Positions 24,841-37,682 of a stretch of 64,000 bases of DNA are shown one piece after another. Under the pieces are notes generated by a model, which was not told the DNA's origin, searched no databases, and saw only the letters and a list, made by a program, of their open reading frames with translations. Origin of the DNA: Aulostomus chinensis (taxonomy: Eukaryota; Chordata; Actinopteri; Syngnathiformes; Aulostomidae); NCBI GenBank assembly GCA_037954235.1, contig JBBMOA010000002.1:15561009-15625008 (forward strand), in the 5' to 3' direction. The translations under genes were made by a program, and so were the position numbers. How positions within the stretch are numbered: position 1 is the first letter of the stretch; each line of letters opens with the position of its first letter.

Positions 24841-27800
24841 ACTTTTGATAAAACTAATAATTATGGTTGGCTCAGGCTTGACTTCCTCTAGCATCCCCTA
24901 GTTATTGTTGGACCTCCCATGATGCACTGGGCTGTGGCATTTTACTAACTCTGCATCCTCTCTTTCCCCTGTAGTTTGGATGTGTCAGTGCAGCCACCTT
25001 CTGCCTCCACACAGCATCCGATGCAGTTATTATTGTTGTAGTAGTGATTTAGTGGCATAATTATAATTGATGTTCCATATTCCAATAATGATGATGTGTT
25101 TTCTTTCACTCCTGCTACCACTAGTTTTACTGAATTTAACAACATTGAAATTAATGATTTAATACTTACAAGAGTGGACGAAATGTATTTCCTACCACTC
25201 AAATGCCTGATAATGTCAAAGAAGGGCGAGGGGAAAGGGAAAGAAGCAGCTCTTTCAAGGTCTGGGTGTCACCACAGTGCAAAGACAAATGTAGCTCTCA
25301 ATGCCTGAGCATCATTGGTAGTCCTGTAGTTAAGTGATTTTGTGTCTTGTACTGATAAAAACGTAGGTCCTTTATCTCCTTCACGTTCTACTGTTGTGTA
25401 ATGGCTCAGATGATTAAACAACTTCATCAGACAAACGCAGAGGTCTTTCAAGGAGACTCGTTTTTTGTCTGGCATTTGTGGAGAATTCTACATATTCTTA
25501 CCCTTCTCATATGAGTTAGGCTGGCAGAGATGTGACTACCATTTATCATACTGGTGCATTTAAAGTAAGACTTCACCCAAAAAGTACGGATGGGCCGATT
25601 GCTCTGCCAGGGACCAGAATCAACAAGTTTTAGTTTACCTACCCTGACCCATGACCAGCCAGTCAGTGGCACTTGTTTCCGATTCCTAACCGGTCACGTG
25701 TGCTGCTTCGCCAGGAATGGCAGTGAGTCTATTTTTGATGGATGGCGCGTCTGTTTGTACAGAGCCAGACAGCCAGACGGGAAACTTCTCTAGAATCACT
25801 TAGTATATATGGTCAGTTTTTAAAATAAAACGCCAGGTCGAGGATCTCCATCATTAAAACAGACCTGAACAGGACACAATCTCAACACAAACTCTATGTT
25901 CATGTGGTAGAAACATATAGACAACATGCAGACAGATGCATCTGAACAAGTTAACAGGGATGAAGGGCAGATGGAAATTGCAGTTGTGTGGATGACCGGT
26001 ATGTGCCGATGGAAATTCGGGGTCAAGCTCACAATTTGTAAAACACGTAAGGCCAAAATAAACCACAACAGACAGCAAACCTAATCAGACAGCTGAAACT
26101 CCATTACTCCATTGAGTCTGCCCAGTTTGAGGATGCTAACAAAGGGAAAGCAGCGAAGGCTATTTCTAGTAGAGCACTTTATTTATGTAGTTGTTTAAGT
26201 TAGGAAAGATCCAGTATATCCAGTGCAATTTGGGAGAAAACTTAAGAGTAAAATTGTCTTTAATTAGGAAAATTAAATTTCCAATTGAAGAAAAGTTTGT
26301 TTGTTGGTTTTAAACTCCATCATGTGTAGTTCTTAGACAGAAAATTGGAATCAGCAAAAGTTGGTATTGGCAGGTCCAAGAAAAAAAAAAAAAAAATCAG
26401 AATCGGCTTAGAAAAGTGCAATCGGTGAATCAATACTTAAAAATGTATTTTTTTTCTCACAAATGTTTTCAATAAATTTGCCACACTTCACAACTCTGAC
26501 TACAGAACACAAAAACATCCAACCATATGATGTTTAGCTCAACACTAATGGCAACTAATAGCTAACAATAGTTACAGGAACAAAGCAACAGCAAAACTGC
26601 CAAAAATGTTCAGTTACAGACTGTCACACCTATTGTCTGGTATAAGTCACACCTTAGTTTGTTTTGTTGCTGTAGCTGTTGTCTGCCATAAGTTCTCATT
26701 AGCTTCAAGCTACACATACATGATGCAGCGAAGGAAAATTTCTTCTTTAGCTGAAGACATCCTTCATTTGAAAGGCAAAAAAGAAAAAAACAACCTTTTT
26801 GGGTGATTTATCACTTTTATAATGCCATTGTTACACACATTTTACTCATGTATGCACTATTTCTTGACTGCAGTATGCTGTGAAACTAGAAAACTCACAG
26901 GTCCCCCTTAGTTTTATATTCAGTTCTCCTGATCACAAAAGACATCGACTCCTCCCCTGTGCCAGTGTGTCAGCACACACACAGACCCTCATAAAAAAGA
27001 AGACTGCATCTCTGTACATCATGATGTTATTGATCTTACATAAAGAGCCCATTACTCAGTCTGCTACATGTACACAAACACATTTACGTTATACAATTCT
27101 AATTGCTAGACATTATTTGAATGATTTCCAAGCAAAGCACCATGTTTCCTTCCTCCCTTAAAATCCTGTCAGAATTACAACCATGTGAACATTATCATCC
27201 TGTTAGCAGATGTAAACAAAATACAAGTGCTATTAAGGCATGTGTCTCGCATGAGAGGCTAAAGGAGCTCTGAGTGTTTGTTTCCATCAGCATAGCTGCA
27301 GCTTTGATTGATGATGCAATTGAGGCTGGGGAGTTTGCTACAAATCAGAGTTGATATGGCTGGCTATAGCTTACTATGCTTGGATTTCTACAGTGTTCCC
27401 ACTGCGCCACTCGGGGGCAGAGTTTTCACAGTGACCCCTGACCTCTGTGGTCAAAGAGCAGCTAAGAGAGGCTTTTATTGTGACCACTCAGCCAGCTTGG
27501 TTAGGGAGAAAATCTGCCTTCCACACACACGCTGGCACACAAACACTCATAACCCAGCAGCAGCGCATCACCCTTTCCAGCCCAGTTTCTTTCAAGTCAC
27601 ACAACACAACCAAACAGACATACACACACCAACACCAGAACCCAAGTCCTACTGCTGCCAATAAAAATATGAAGCACAAAGACAATGAGATAGAGCTTCC
27701 TGCCTTGGTACAGGGGGAGTTTGGGTAATATTCAGACAGCTTTGCCTCAAGCAATGGAATCAAAAAGAAGCTCCCTGCAGAGTACGTCAGTTATTAAAGG

Positions 27801-28282
27801 CGGTTCTCTGCTGTCAGGGTCAGCACAGACCCTCTCATACCCACGCCCAGGAAAAGAGAGTAAACAACAATCCAGTTGTGTGTGTGCTTGGTACAGCACA
27901 ACTACCTTGTGAAATAAATTGTCACACTTTAACAAGGTGAAATGATGTTTGCATCTTTTTAACATATTTCGTCTATTTGCTTTGCTGAGGAGGGTTTGGA
28001 TTTTGGTTACACAAAACCTAATGCACATAACCTGGAGGGAGGAGGTGAGCATCATATTCCCATGTTAGACACTACCAACAAATGCTTTGTAGAGTCAGAC
28101 ACAATGTAAAACTATTGAGGATCACTGAATCTCTTTCTGAGTTTGAGAGGTGTCTGGGGCCACAACTTAACTGTGCTAGCATCATAGCTTTGTTCTGATG
28201 CTTACAAAAATAGCACCTCACTAACCACTGGATGAATATGTGAATCAAATGTCACAAATATTTTAAAAGCAACGTGGTACAA
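24841..28282. other. Non-coding stretch, nothing recognised
   Basis: Contains an A-rich run near 26381-26396. The area around 25580-26430 has phrases that recall hAT-type repeats (GATGGGCCGATT, AATCGGCTTAG), but ends and duplications could not be defined. No gene seen. Confidence 0.45.
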
Positions 28283-28285
28283 TTA

Positions 28286-28762
28286 GGGCGCATTTCCACT
28301 GGCTCACTTCGGGTGGGGTCGGGTTGATTTGGCCCCATTTCCACAGGCCCAACACGGTACTAACCGTTACCATTTTGGTCCCTGCTCCGCTGGGGTTTCA
28401 AGTGAGCCGAGTGAGCACTAAAACGTGACTTAAACACGTAGCGGGGCGCTGATTGGGTTACTTGCTTGCTTACATCATCTGCTTTGTATCATCTTGGCCT
28501 CGGTGGAATACTGGTCATCGCTTGGTAAAGTCTTTTATACTTTTCTTGGGTGTTCTGTTTCGCGGCTTGAAGCCTTGCCTCTAGTTTAAGCAAAAAACGC
28601 TGACCGAGCTACAGGCATAACTCTGCCTCCATGTCATCCGTTGTTGTTGTTGTGTCGCACACAAATTAGGGAACTCTTGGCCGCTGAGTCCACCCACGCT
28701 GACATGGTACCTGTGCTGAGCCATACCCACCAAGGCTGAAGTGAGCCAGTGGAATCATGCCC
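28286..28762. mobile_element. MITE with TTA target duplication (Harbinger-like)
   Basis: Left end GGGCGCATTTCCACTGGC and right end, in reverse complement, GGGCATGATTCCACTGGC share 15 of 18 bases, and both continue into TCACTTC. TTA flanks both sides (28283-28285, 28763-28765). A 3-bp TWA duplication is typical of PIF/Harbinger elements. The 477-bp interior codes for nothing recognisable. It could belong to another superfamily with short duplications. Confidence 0.65.
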
Positions 28763-29156
28763 TTAGAAATAGCAAAGTGACCTTTAATAGGAGAGAAAAC
28801 CTCACCGTGATGCGACACGACACATGTAACTTGCTCCTCTGCTCCAAATCAATATTCATGTTTTTTTTATCCATTGTGCTTGAAGATGGAGAAAAAAACA
28901 TAAAGAATGCAACAGAAATGGTCATTTAAATTGGACCTCAAACTCAGAAAGTCAGGTATGAGTTTTAAGATAGCTGACTTAGCTTTTCAAAAATGTTTTC
29001 CTTAATGCTGTTTAGTGCTTTAAATTTGCAGAAGGCGTTTCTATTTCCATTCAGTTGTGATGGATGAGTTTGCAAGCATGCGATCTTAGTCCCCTCTGTT
29101 CAGGTAGCGTGTCGAGGTCATCTCACGACACAAGACTTGATGAGCAAACAATGAAC

Positions 29157-29630
29157 TGTTGGTGCTTAGAGTGTACAGATGCATTGCAACACAATTTCAT
29201 TGGATGTTGGAAATTTGAACTTATGACTTGCGTGAGATGGTGAGCTGTTGATCATGTTCTGTTCACATGTCACTGCCATATAAGGAGTTGATTGTATATA
29301 AGTACATGACGTGACTGTTTGTATTAAGTTGTGCAGACTGCTAATCGCACCCGAACCGTCAAGGCTGAATGGAGTACTAATCAAGAAATGTGATATGCAT
29401 GAGTGTAAAATTACGTATGCAAAAAGGGCACGGCTTCAGGTATATATTTACTGTCTGTTAAAATCTTATTCAGACTCTCTGCTGCACTCTCAAGGTGCAT
29501 GTAGTGGGGTCTCCAGATATATCTGTGTCTGCTTTGTGGTGTGAAATAAAGTGTTGATTTGTCTAAAGCAGACGACTCCGGTTGTTCTCTTCTCATCAAC
29601 GAACCCGGTGAAGTCGCCGTATTTCAACAC
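29157..29630 (+). mobile_element. Possible LTR
   Basis: Begins TGTTGG and ends CAACA, with TATATAAG at about 29295 and AATAAA at about 29545 in plus-strand order, and U5-like sequence after it. I could not find a matching target duplication, so the borders and the call are tentative. Confidence 0.35.
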
Positions 29631-29655
29631 TTGGAATATAATGCTTGGTGAGTAC

Positions 29656-30714
29656 CAGTGTGGGGTACATTACTTTGAAAAAGTAATTAGTTATAGTTAC
29701 TAGTTACTTCTCCTAAAAAGTAACTGAGTTAGAAACTGAGTTACTCCACGATGAAAGTAACTAGTTACCAGGGAAAGTAACTATTGCTTTTCTCTTTTTT
29801 CTGACAAGTTTAAAAAATGTGAAAGAATTTTTTTTATTTTTATTTTTTAGAAAATACCTTTCTGCAGGGCAGAGATGCTCCCCTTCTCCTTGGTATTTTG
29901 CCTATGAAGGCTCTGAAGGAGTGTGAATCAACTGTTGACAACGGTAGCTTGTTTTCATCAACATAACGGCCAATCAGTTTGTTAAGTTCTGTCTGTGTCA
30001 CAAGTTTTTGTGGAGCAGGCAGAAAAATCCAGTTTTGGCTGCTTGGATGGCGTGGCTCCATGTCCTTCTCTGTTAGCGGAGCTCACGTTAACAGCACCTG
30101 CTTGCTATCACCATTAACGGTGTCAACGGAGTTTCTGGCCACTAGTTTAGTAGAAGCGTGTGCTGTTGAGAGGTGCTTCATCAAATTGGAGTTGCTTACA
30201 TTGGACATTGACAGCCTCTTTGTTTTCATTCTGGGACGACATAACATACACTCAACATGTACATTTTTACCTTTAACCTCCATGAAGGTAAGTTGAGCCT
30301 ATCTTGAAAACGCCGTCTTTCCTAGCGACTTCGGACTCGCCATCTCTGGTAGTTTGTGTGTGTGCTGCTACATGCTGGGTTCGTGTGTGAACACCCACCC
30401 AGCTGATGTCTCTGGTTGGCTCAACGTGAAACTTTACTCTATCTTAGCCAATCAGCATGACCTAGGTGCTTATCTCGCCCACCCCCCCCCCCGCACCAAA
30501 GGAGTAAAAAAAAACCCTCACATTTGCGGCTCCTGTGTCTGTGTGAGCCGAGCCGGATGGCAGCTTCAATGAGTCGCTTCAGTAACGCGTAGTAACGACG
30601 TGTTGGTAACGGCGTTGTAACTATCGTCAAAGTAATTTGTTGGATTAACCGTTCCTGAAAAAAGTAATGCCGTTTGTAACGCCGTTTATTTTAACGCCGT
30701 TATTCCCATCATTG
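29656..30714 (-). mobile_element. hAT transposon remnant with BED zinc finger
   Basis: Flanked by a perfect 8-bp duplication GTGAGTAC (29648-29655 and 30715-30722), with ends CAGTGTGGGG and, reversed, CAATGATGGG. Two minus-strand pieces code for hAT transposase parts. The first (30083-30283) is a BED-type zinc finger, with C12-x2-C15 and H37-x4-H42 around NSNLMKHLSTAH. The second (29840-30061) reads ELNKLIGRYVDENKLPLSTV, a segment that follows the finger in these transposases. A frame break separates them, and the catalytic and dimerisation regions are deleted. The terminal 100 bp on each side is rich in AGTAAC/GTTAC-type words. Confidence 0.8.
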
Positions 30715-30722
30715 GTGAGTAC

Positions 30723-31425
30723 TGACTCTAATACCCGAGGACATTCCTTAGACATGTCACCAGGACCCCTGCCGCTGAAAAAGTTGTATAAATATGCCAG
30801 TCAAACAATTCATTTTCATACAAATATCCCACTTGTCGTGATTCATCTTTTTGTACTAATTTCTCAGAAAATAATACAGGGACCTTGGACCTTGGACATT
30901 TGCTTTCTAAAGACCATCCTTCTAGTGAAGACAGAGTCTGGCTGTGTGAATGTACTCATGCAGAGATCTTTCAGACAAATAAAAGGACTTGGAATAGCTG
31001 GGTCTTTGTGGTCAATACAAATAGGTAAGCAAAACTTACGTGACCAAGCACTTACATCATGGAGGATTTTTATTGAAAAGAATTGCATTTTATAGTGCTA
31101 TTAGAGACTACCCTTGGAAGTGATAAAACTACAGTACAGATATGACTACAACGCTACTCTTAAGTCCTCTGAAGCAACTAAACGTTTTTCTCAGCTTGCA
31201 TTTAAATCTGAAAATGATAGGAATAGCTGAGTTTCATCTAAATAATTAGGAAAGTCCTGCATTGTGATTAAGTGTTGCTGTAAAATAATATTGCAACAGA
31301 TGGAGGCACAGGAGGCCTGGTGGGGGAAGCTAAACAAACTATCTAAATGGTTGGAAGCGTTTCATCTTGTATTTTTAATTTAAAACCAAAAGCACAATGA
31401 GAGAAGGTGTAAACAAAATATAGAC
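30723..31425. other. Non-coding stretch, nothing recognised
   Basis: No domain or repeat boundary seen. Confidence 0.5.
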
Positions 31426-31428
31426 AAT

Positions 31429-33216
31429 GGCCCTCATTTCTCAAATGAGTATTAAAACCAGCGCAAATATGATAAGAGAGATCAGCATGCGACAGGACTC
31501 GTTTGATTTACGAAACATGCATATCACACCAATCTCATCTTAAGAACGAGTGGCTTTTGATAAATTCGGTGGCTGAAATCTATAATCTTATTAATCACGC
31601 TCCTATAAATGGTTGGCATGGTTTGGAAGCTGCACCGCTAGAGTTTATGACATGGAGAGACGCAAGCTGGCAGAGAAAAAAACTTTTTAGAGGCTGAAGT
31701 GGACACACAAGCCTGGTAGACAGCACCCTTTAGTATTGTTTGGTAGCCTGAAATCAGATATAAAAGGCAAGCAAAAAAAATGCAGTGTGGAGAGAAATTT
31801 CAGCTGCGGTCAACAGTATTTCCACAGACAGTTGGACTATGGAATATTTAAATTTCTATATCTGTGATGGTTCATAAAACATTTGATGGTTAAACATTTG
31901 ATACAACTTAGTTTTACCCACTTAGAATTAAAACTTTTTCATTTGCAATAAGGTCAAGAAGAAATGGTCAGAATAAAATGAATCACATCGAATTATTAGA
32001 GCTATGAGTCCAACAATTGAAATAAGAATTCTGTGCGTAACTCACCGATGAGATGACTCCGACCATGCAGTGCGCCCTCTTGTAACTGAGTACCTGCGTT
32101 GCTGTTTTGAAAAATGAACAAATTGTGCGTGCATCCAGCCCAAGGGCTACCATATTCACAATACTCATTCTGGCATCACTGAGTAATTTCACATTAACTG
32201 AGTGGTAATTTTTGTGATTGATGTATGCGTAATCATTCACGGATGGTGGCTTCAGACGCGCATGCGTACAATCAATCACTCCACGCAAGTTTGGAAACTC
32301 GGCAATCTCATAAAATACCCTTTTAATCACAGTTTGCTGAGCATCATGATACGGGAATTTAATATTCTCAGCAGAGAGGCAACTGATTGCCCTCAAAACT
32401 GCTGGCATAGTTCGGCCGAGTGACGGCTGGGTTATTCCAGACCTATTACCGATCTCACGCTGAAAGGATACGGTGGCCAAAACCCCCAAGATGGATAGCA
32501 CATGCACTGGCACAGGTATGGCATTGGAATGCTGGGTTTCTGCCCTTAATTGGGGTTCTAGGTTGTGGCATTACTCCAGGAGGAGATGCCTGGGGAGACA
32601 AAAATGACTCATGAGCCACTCATCACTCTCCTGGAATAAATCTTTAAGGTCCCTAAAAACCCTCTCTCATCGGACGTGCACGTTCAGGTCCACAGAGCCA
32701 GATCTGATCTGCCATTGCTGAGCCTTAACCATCTCACAGCCAAAGCCGTCATTTAAATAGTCATTTAACTGGGCGACTGACTAAAGTTCCACCGATCACG
32801 CATCTGTTGACATAAAAATAACTTTCAATTATGGAATTTTTTGTCAACCTGTGCCTCATTAAAACAGTGTTCCATGCACCAATTCAAATTGAAAGAGTAA
32901 TCAGGTACACAATTATATATTTAATTTTTTTTAAATTCATAGGCTACATATTTATTATAAGGATTTGTCGTGACGCACACATCTTCATCAGTGACATGAA
33001 ATCTGCTGTTAAAAAAATTCTCCGACTCCTGTCTATGAACCACAAGTCACCACACATCAAATCTAAGTTTGTGTACATGATCTCAGACCTGTTGTAAGAT
33101 TTCATTGCAGAATACGCTCACGCTCAAATTGATAAATGCCACAGCTTGCGTAGAAATGAACATATGCACGTTTTATGCTCGTTTTCGGTCGTATGCTTGT
33201 TTGATAAATGAGGGCC
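31429..33216 (-). mobile_element. Complete but decayed PIF/Harbinger transposon
   Basis: Terminal inverted repeats are GGCCCTCATTTCTCAAA at the left and GGCCCTCATTTATCAAA (reversed) at the right, 16 of 17 identical. The 3-bp duplication AAT flanks both sides (31426-31428, 33217-33219). Inside lies a minus-strand transposase relic (31983-32680). Total length is 1788 bp. The second Harbinger gene (MADF/Myb-like) was not found in this copy, so the element is probably internally deleted. Confidence 0.85.
31983..32680 (-). pseudogene. HARBI1-like DDE transposase relic
   Basis: The open part (31983-32513) reads NRSGITQPSLGRTMPAVL, the helix-turn-helix-like region, and then FPNLRGVIDCTHARLKPPSV with the first catalytic Asp (GVIDCTH), NHKNYHSVNVKLLSDARMSI with the word preceding the second Asp, and a decayed C-terminus. 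Upstream, the same frame continues through FQESDEWLMSH and LEPQLRAETQHSNAIPVPVH, typical of the N-terminal part of Harbinger transposases, but is interrupted by in-frame stops including one near 32577. In the segment where WPGSTHD is expected the sequence is scrambled, so the later catalytic residues are lost. Not functional. Confidence 0.8.
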
Positions 33217-33383
33217 AATGTTTTGCTCTTGCATAAGCTGTAAATGTTAGCTTCAGCAGCTATCTAGTAAACTATATATACACACTATTATGAATTAAGG
33301 TGCAAATTATTTCCTGTTCCTGTTATTTCTTCTGGTTGGTTATCATTACACCCCCGCCCGACTATAGCAGTCACTATATAGGT

Positions 33384-33668
33384 CATTGATCCTGAACGGG
33401 TGTTCCCCGGGCCACATCCGGCCCACTAGTCGCCCATTTGTGGAACCTGAACTGTTATTCCTTCACTGTGTTTTGGCTGGGTCAGCACTTCAAGGCAGGG
33501 TTGCCGTAGGGAGGATTTTGTTGTTGTTTTGAATGAAAAGGGCATTTTGTTTTGAATATTACAGTATTGTTGCATGTGGCCTGACCGACCTCAATAAATG
33601 GACTTTTGACTCATTTAAAGTATTCTTTGTGGCCCTTTTTAAAATGCGCATTTGAGTAGCTAACCCTG
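33384..33668. mobile_element. Small hAT-like MITE (tentative)
   Basis: Flanks ATATAGGT (33376-33383) and ATATAGGA (33669-33676) match at 7 of 8. Both ends start with CA when read inward, and the interior has GGGCCACATCCGGCCC, a phrase common in hAT-type MITEs. The terminal repeat is weak. Confidence 0.45.
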
Positions 33669-33676
33669 ATATAGGA

Positions 33677-34977
33677 GGTCCCCAAAAGTCTGAAACTTGG
33701 TAACTTTAACACTTTTGACAATGTTTAAGTATGACAGAATTTTTTTTGAAATTTTTCAAAATAGCATGTTCTTAACTGCCTTAACAGCTGTAACAAAACT
33801 GTCAGTTAATGTCGGGGAATTAACACTAGTGGCATATGGTTGAAGATACTGTATATCTGGATTTATCCTCTGATAAATATTCAGTGCTACTTGGGAGATG
33901 AGGGGAGGAAACATCCACGTGTGTCAAACATTTAGGTCATTAAACATGATAAATATGTTGTTTATTGAAGCTGCTATATATATTGGATGTTTCCCCAGAG
34001 GTGATTTTGACTCAAAAGATAGAATCCAACCTGAGAGAAACACATCAATGTAAACGTGGCCGGTTAAATCTGACTGGTAGCGACTGCAGTGGTAGCTAAT
34101 TTTATTTTACAAGTAGGAAACAACATTCATCAACTTGATAGTTTATCTAAACTTTTTAATTTTGCTGATGACAGGAGTTGTTAGGGACGTGGTTTCCATA
34201 GCAACCTGCTCAGTAGCCTTATTTAATGATCTATCTTAATGTATTACGGTTTTTCAGAGATCAGATATGTTTATCATTTTATTACCTCCACAAACAGGTC
34301 ACATTTTGGGGGGCATGTGTTTATGCAGATTATGCAAAAAAATATGAGGTTGAGTTTCACTAAACTTGGTAAAGTGGTGTCGAATGGCTCAGGGAAGAAG
34401 ACGTTAAATTTGGGAGCCGGTTGGTTGAAGAGCCACAATGTGGTGACAGGAAATTGTGTTTATTTTCACTTTGACATGCTCCTGGTAGGTTGACCAGGTC
34501 TGTCTCAAATGTTTTTTTAGCTTCACTGTTGCCTGTAGCTCTCAGCAGTGACACCATGTTTTCAGCAGGGCTAATAACATCAGTGAGGCTTTTCCAATCA
34601 ACTTGGCATGTAAAAGCTTCAGCACACTTGAATTACTTTGGTTGATATGTGTACATGCATTTAATGGTTTTATTATGTCATTCTTCGTACATCTGAAAGT
34701 TGTTCTTCATCCACTTCAGCTGTTCAGGAGATTTCTGTAACACCTTTTCCTGTGAAACTTAAGTCCTCTTTTGTGGACTAAAAGAATTTCACTTGACCTT
34801 CTGTCTGTATTACTGATGCTGTAATGTCTTTGGTGGAAAAACTGAGTTTTTGTGAAAAAGTTAAATTGTTACCATCGTGAGGCAAACTATTCAGATTTTT
34901 CACTGCAGAACAGAAAACTGTAATAAATGGACTCTGTATGGTCACATCTTTTTTTAAACTTAACGGTTTTGATGAGA
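33677..34977. other. Non-coding stretch with a weak old repeat
   Basis: Around 34265-34440 the sequence recalls an old dispersed repeat (TTACCTCCACAAACAGGTCA and a later TTTCACTAAACTTGG word). No boundaries or coding capacity. Confidence 0.4.
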
Positions 34978-35122
34978 GGCTGCACGGTGGTGCAGTGGTC
35001 AGCTCTGTCGCCTTACAGCAAGAAGGTTCCGGGTTCCAGTCCCAGCTCCAGCACAGGATCTTTCTGTGTGAGTCTGCATGTTCTCCCTGTTCCTGTGTGG
35101 GTTCTCTCTGGTACTCCAGATT
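34978..35122 (+). mobile_element. SINE copy truncated at its 3' side
   Basis: Has the tRNA-like head with A-box-like TGGTGCAGTGG and a drifted B-box (GGTTCCAGTCC), then the first part of the body up to TCTCTGGTACTCCAGA, where the similarity stops. Body end and tail are missing, which is unusual for a retroposon and implies a later deletion or a recombination. Confidence 0.7.
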
Positions 35123-37559
35123 GCCTTTACTAAATGTACAGCAACATCATACATATTAAGCGTGTATACTCCAGTGCTGAGACTACTCCTTCGTGCAAAA
35201 ATCCAGATGTTATCAGGTGTCACAATTATCTCACTCTGCAGGGCAGCTACACTCATGCAATGTGTGAGGGGGTCCAAGATTGAATTAGGGCCCAAGTATG
35301 AGACTACTAGGGTCCAGGGGGAGGACTTTCTAATTTTGAATGACTTTTTCAGGATTTGCAGGTTGCTTCTTGGATCTGAAGAAGAGCAAGTTGGACTTGT
35401 GTAAATTTCACTATTTGAAGGCTCTGACTGGTCAATCTTTGACTAGCCAATCAAGTTACTTAAATCTGATAGTGAAAAAAAAAGTCAAAATTAAGCTGAA
35501 AAAAGTGTAGTTTCCAGCCCTATAATGAAGTAAATCTGTTACATACTTTTGAGAACAACTCTGAAGGGTCTTACACCCTAAAAGAGGACTCAACACAGTC
35601 ATATCTCACAATTGTGAGGTACTGGTTTTATCCTAGCTGAAAATGGCAGGCACTCCTCTGAACATGCACTCTGGTGACACACTCTTTTCTTTGGGTGAGG
35701 TGTGGTTGTTTTGACCCACAATATCTGTGAGAGTAAACATGTAACCATAACTTACTCTGGGTGAAATAAAAGCTGAAAAACACAGGGAGAGAAGATGGAC
35801 TTCACTTTGTTGAAGAGCTCCTCCTCTGATGTGACAGCTGCTCTGTGGTCAGGCTAATTGTCTTCCCTTCCTACGATGTGATTGGACATTAACAAAAAAG
35901 TGACGTTGAGAATTCTTGGCATAATAAATAAAATATTAAGTACTCCCACTGCAATAAATTGAAAAAACAAAACAAAACACAACACCAAGCTTGGCAAACC
36001 AAACCAAAACAAAAGAAACAGTTAATCTCTACTGGTCTGGATAAGTTTTAAAGACAAAAACATTCTGGAATCTTTTTCCCGCTCTTGAGTCACAGCCCAA
36101 CAAAGATATTCAGATGATGGGAGGCCTTCAGTGACCAATTTCAATGAGATTTTGCATCTTTTCATGTATCTTGCTTCCCCTCTACAACTCCCAACCCATC
36201 ACCCATGTTGCTCTTCTGACCTGATTAAATTTCTTCTAAAAGGAGATAGCAAGCAGTGGATAGAACGCTATCTGTTAAAAGCCTAAGAGAATAATCATTA
36301 AGACAGTGTTTTGGAGAGACAGTACATCATCCATGCAGCAGCACAACCCAGTATTACAATTACTTTACTGTTTACCATTTGAAGATGATTCTTATTATAT
36401 ACTGCATGTCATATGGGCATCTAAATCATCAATCAGTTTGAAGAAAAAACACATTCCCTTGTTTCTGATGTTTCAAAGTTCAGCCAAAGAGCTGCATCTG
36501 CTGTATAATGTATCTATTTTTATGTGGATTACTCAGAGGAATGAATATTTTAACACAATCCCTAGAGCATTAGATAAAAGTGTGGCAATTTTACTGAAAC
36601 AACACAGCTTGCACAAAACAATGGAGACAAATATATAGTGGTGGCATTAGGTCAGAAGCTTTATGTTTGGAGGTTGTTTGTTCCTACATATGTCACACTT
36701 TTCATTCAACACATATCTCCAGACACCCTTTAGGCAATTTTTTTTTTTGGGGGGGGGGGGTGTTAATGTATTCAAATACAGTATTTAAGAAAACAAAACA
36801 TTCACTGGAACTCAAGGATCACCTAAAAAAACTGTAGCTGTCAAAGGTCAAGGTCACTGTTATAGGCTAATATCATGGAGGTATGCTATGGTGATGCGGT
36901 GATTCTGTTTAATGTTGCAGCGCAGCTAATGTCCAACGTAGCAGTACCACACAAACAGCCCGATTAAAACTACAACTATTCAATACCAATACATTTTTAT
37001 CATTAAGGCACTATTTTAGCTTCATGTAACAATGACAGATGTGCCGTTTAAATACAACGCCACACGCCACACCATTGACCGCAGTCCAGCCTCTGCTTTG
37101 TCTGTGTCATGAACATTCTCTGGTTTTCCACAATAGCAATGTACCGTGGGGCGAGGGCGCTTGGTGTGAAAACGTCATGAGCGATGGCTTGAAATAATCG
37201 ATGACGCTTGACCGAGCACCAGCTTACATCATGCCCATAGATCTTTTAAGTAAATCCTTGTGTGTCCCAGCTGCCCTGAAATGAAAAATTGATGTTTAAT
37301 GTGGACAAAGCAAACAAACAAAGAAAAACATGAGAACATGAAAATTATAACTTTAATCCTGTGCACTCAATTTGGATTTTTACATGCAGCTGCATTGATG
37401 CAGCATTTTTACAGGACCAGAACATTCTCAGCGTCAAAAGTTAACAGACACATGCTTGCATGTCTTGATGTTTCAGCTCATTCAGGTCAGTTCCTGGTGG
37501 CCTCAAGACAAACTTTACAACCAGTTCTTCTTGCCACCAACTTTTCTGCAGCTACACCA
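35123..37559. other. Non-coding stretch, nothing recognised
   Basis: AT-rich, with a mixed T/G run at about 36738-36760. A short part around 36830-36890 (GTCAAAGGTCAAGGTCACTG) resembles the end of an old dispersed repeat. No gene seen. Confidence 0.45.
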
Positions 37560-37682
37560 AAGGGATCCCACATGCTCTCAGGCCAACGGAAGGATGTAAT
37601 CCCCTTAGTGTGTCCTTGTTCTACTCTGAGGTCGCCTCCACCCAGGCAGCCTGCCTAGAACACTTCCAAAGGGAGGTGACTG
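37560..37682 (-). pseudogene. Decayed RTE/Rex3-like fragment
   Basis: Phrases parallel the better copy at 18855-19493: GGCCAACGGAAGGATGTAAT versus GGCCAGCCGAGAGATATAAT, CCTAGAACACTTCCAAAGG versus CCTGGAACACCTCCCGAGG. Too decayed to translate. Confidence 0.5.

Noticed and set aside
25577..26445. hAT-like element suggested by GATGGGCCGATT and AATCGGCTTAG phrases
   Set aside because: No inverted ends or 8-bp duplication could be matched.
37299..37658. 119-codon plus-strand open frame
   Set aside because: Its second half is the antisense of a decayed RTE/Rex3-like fragment.
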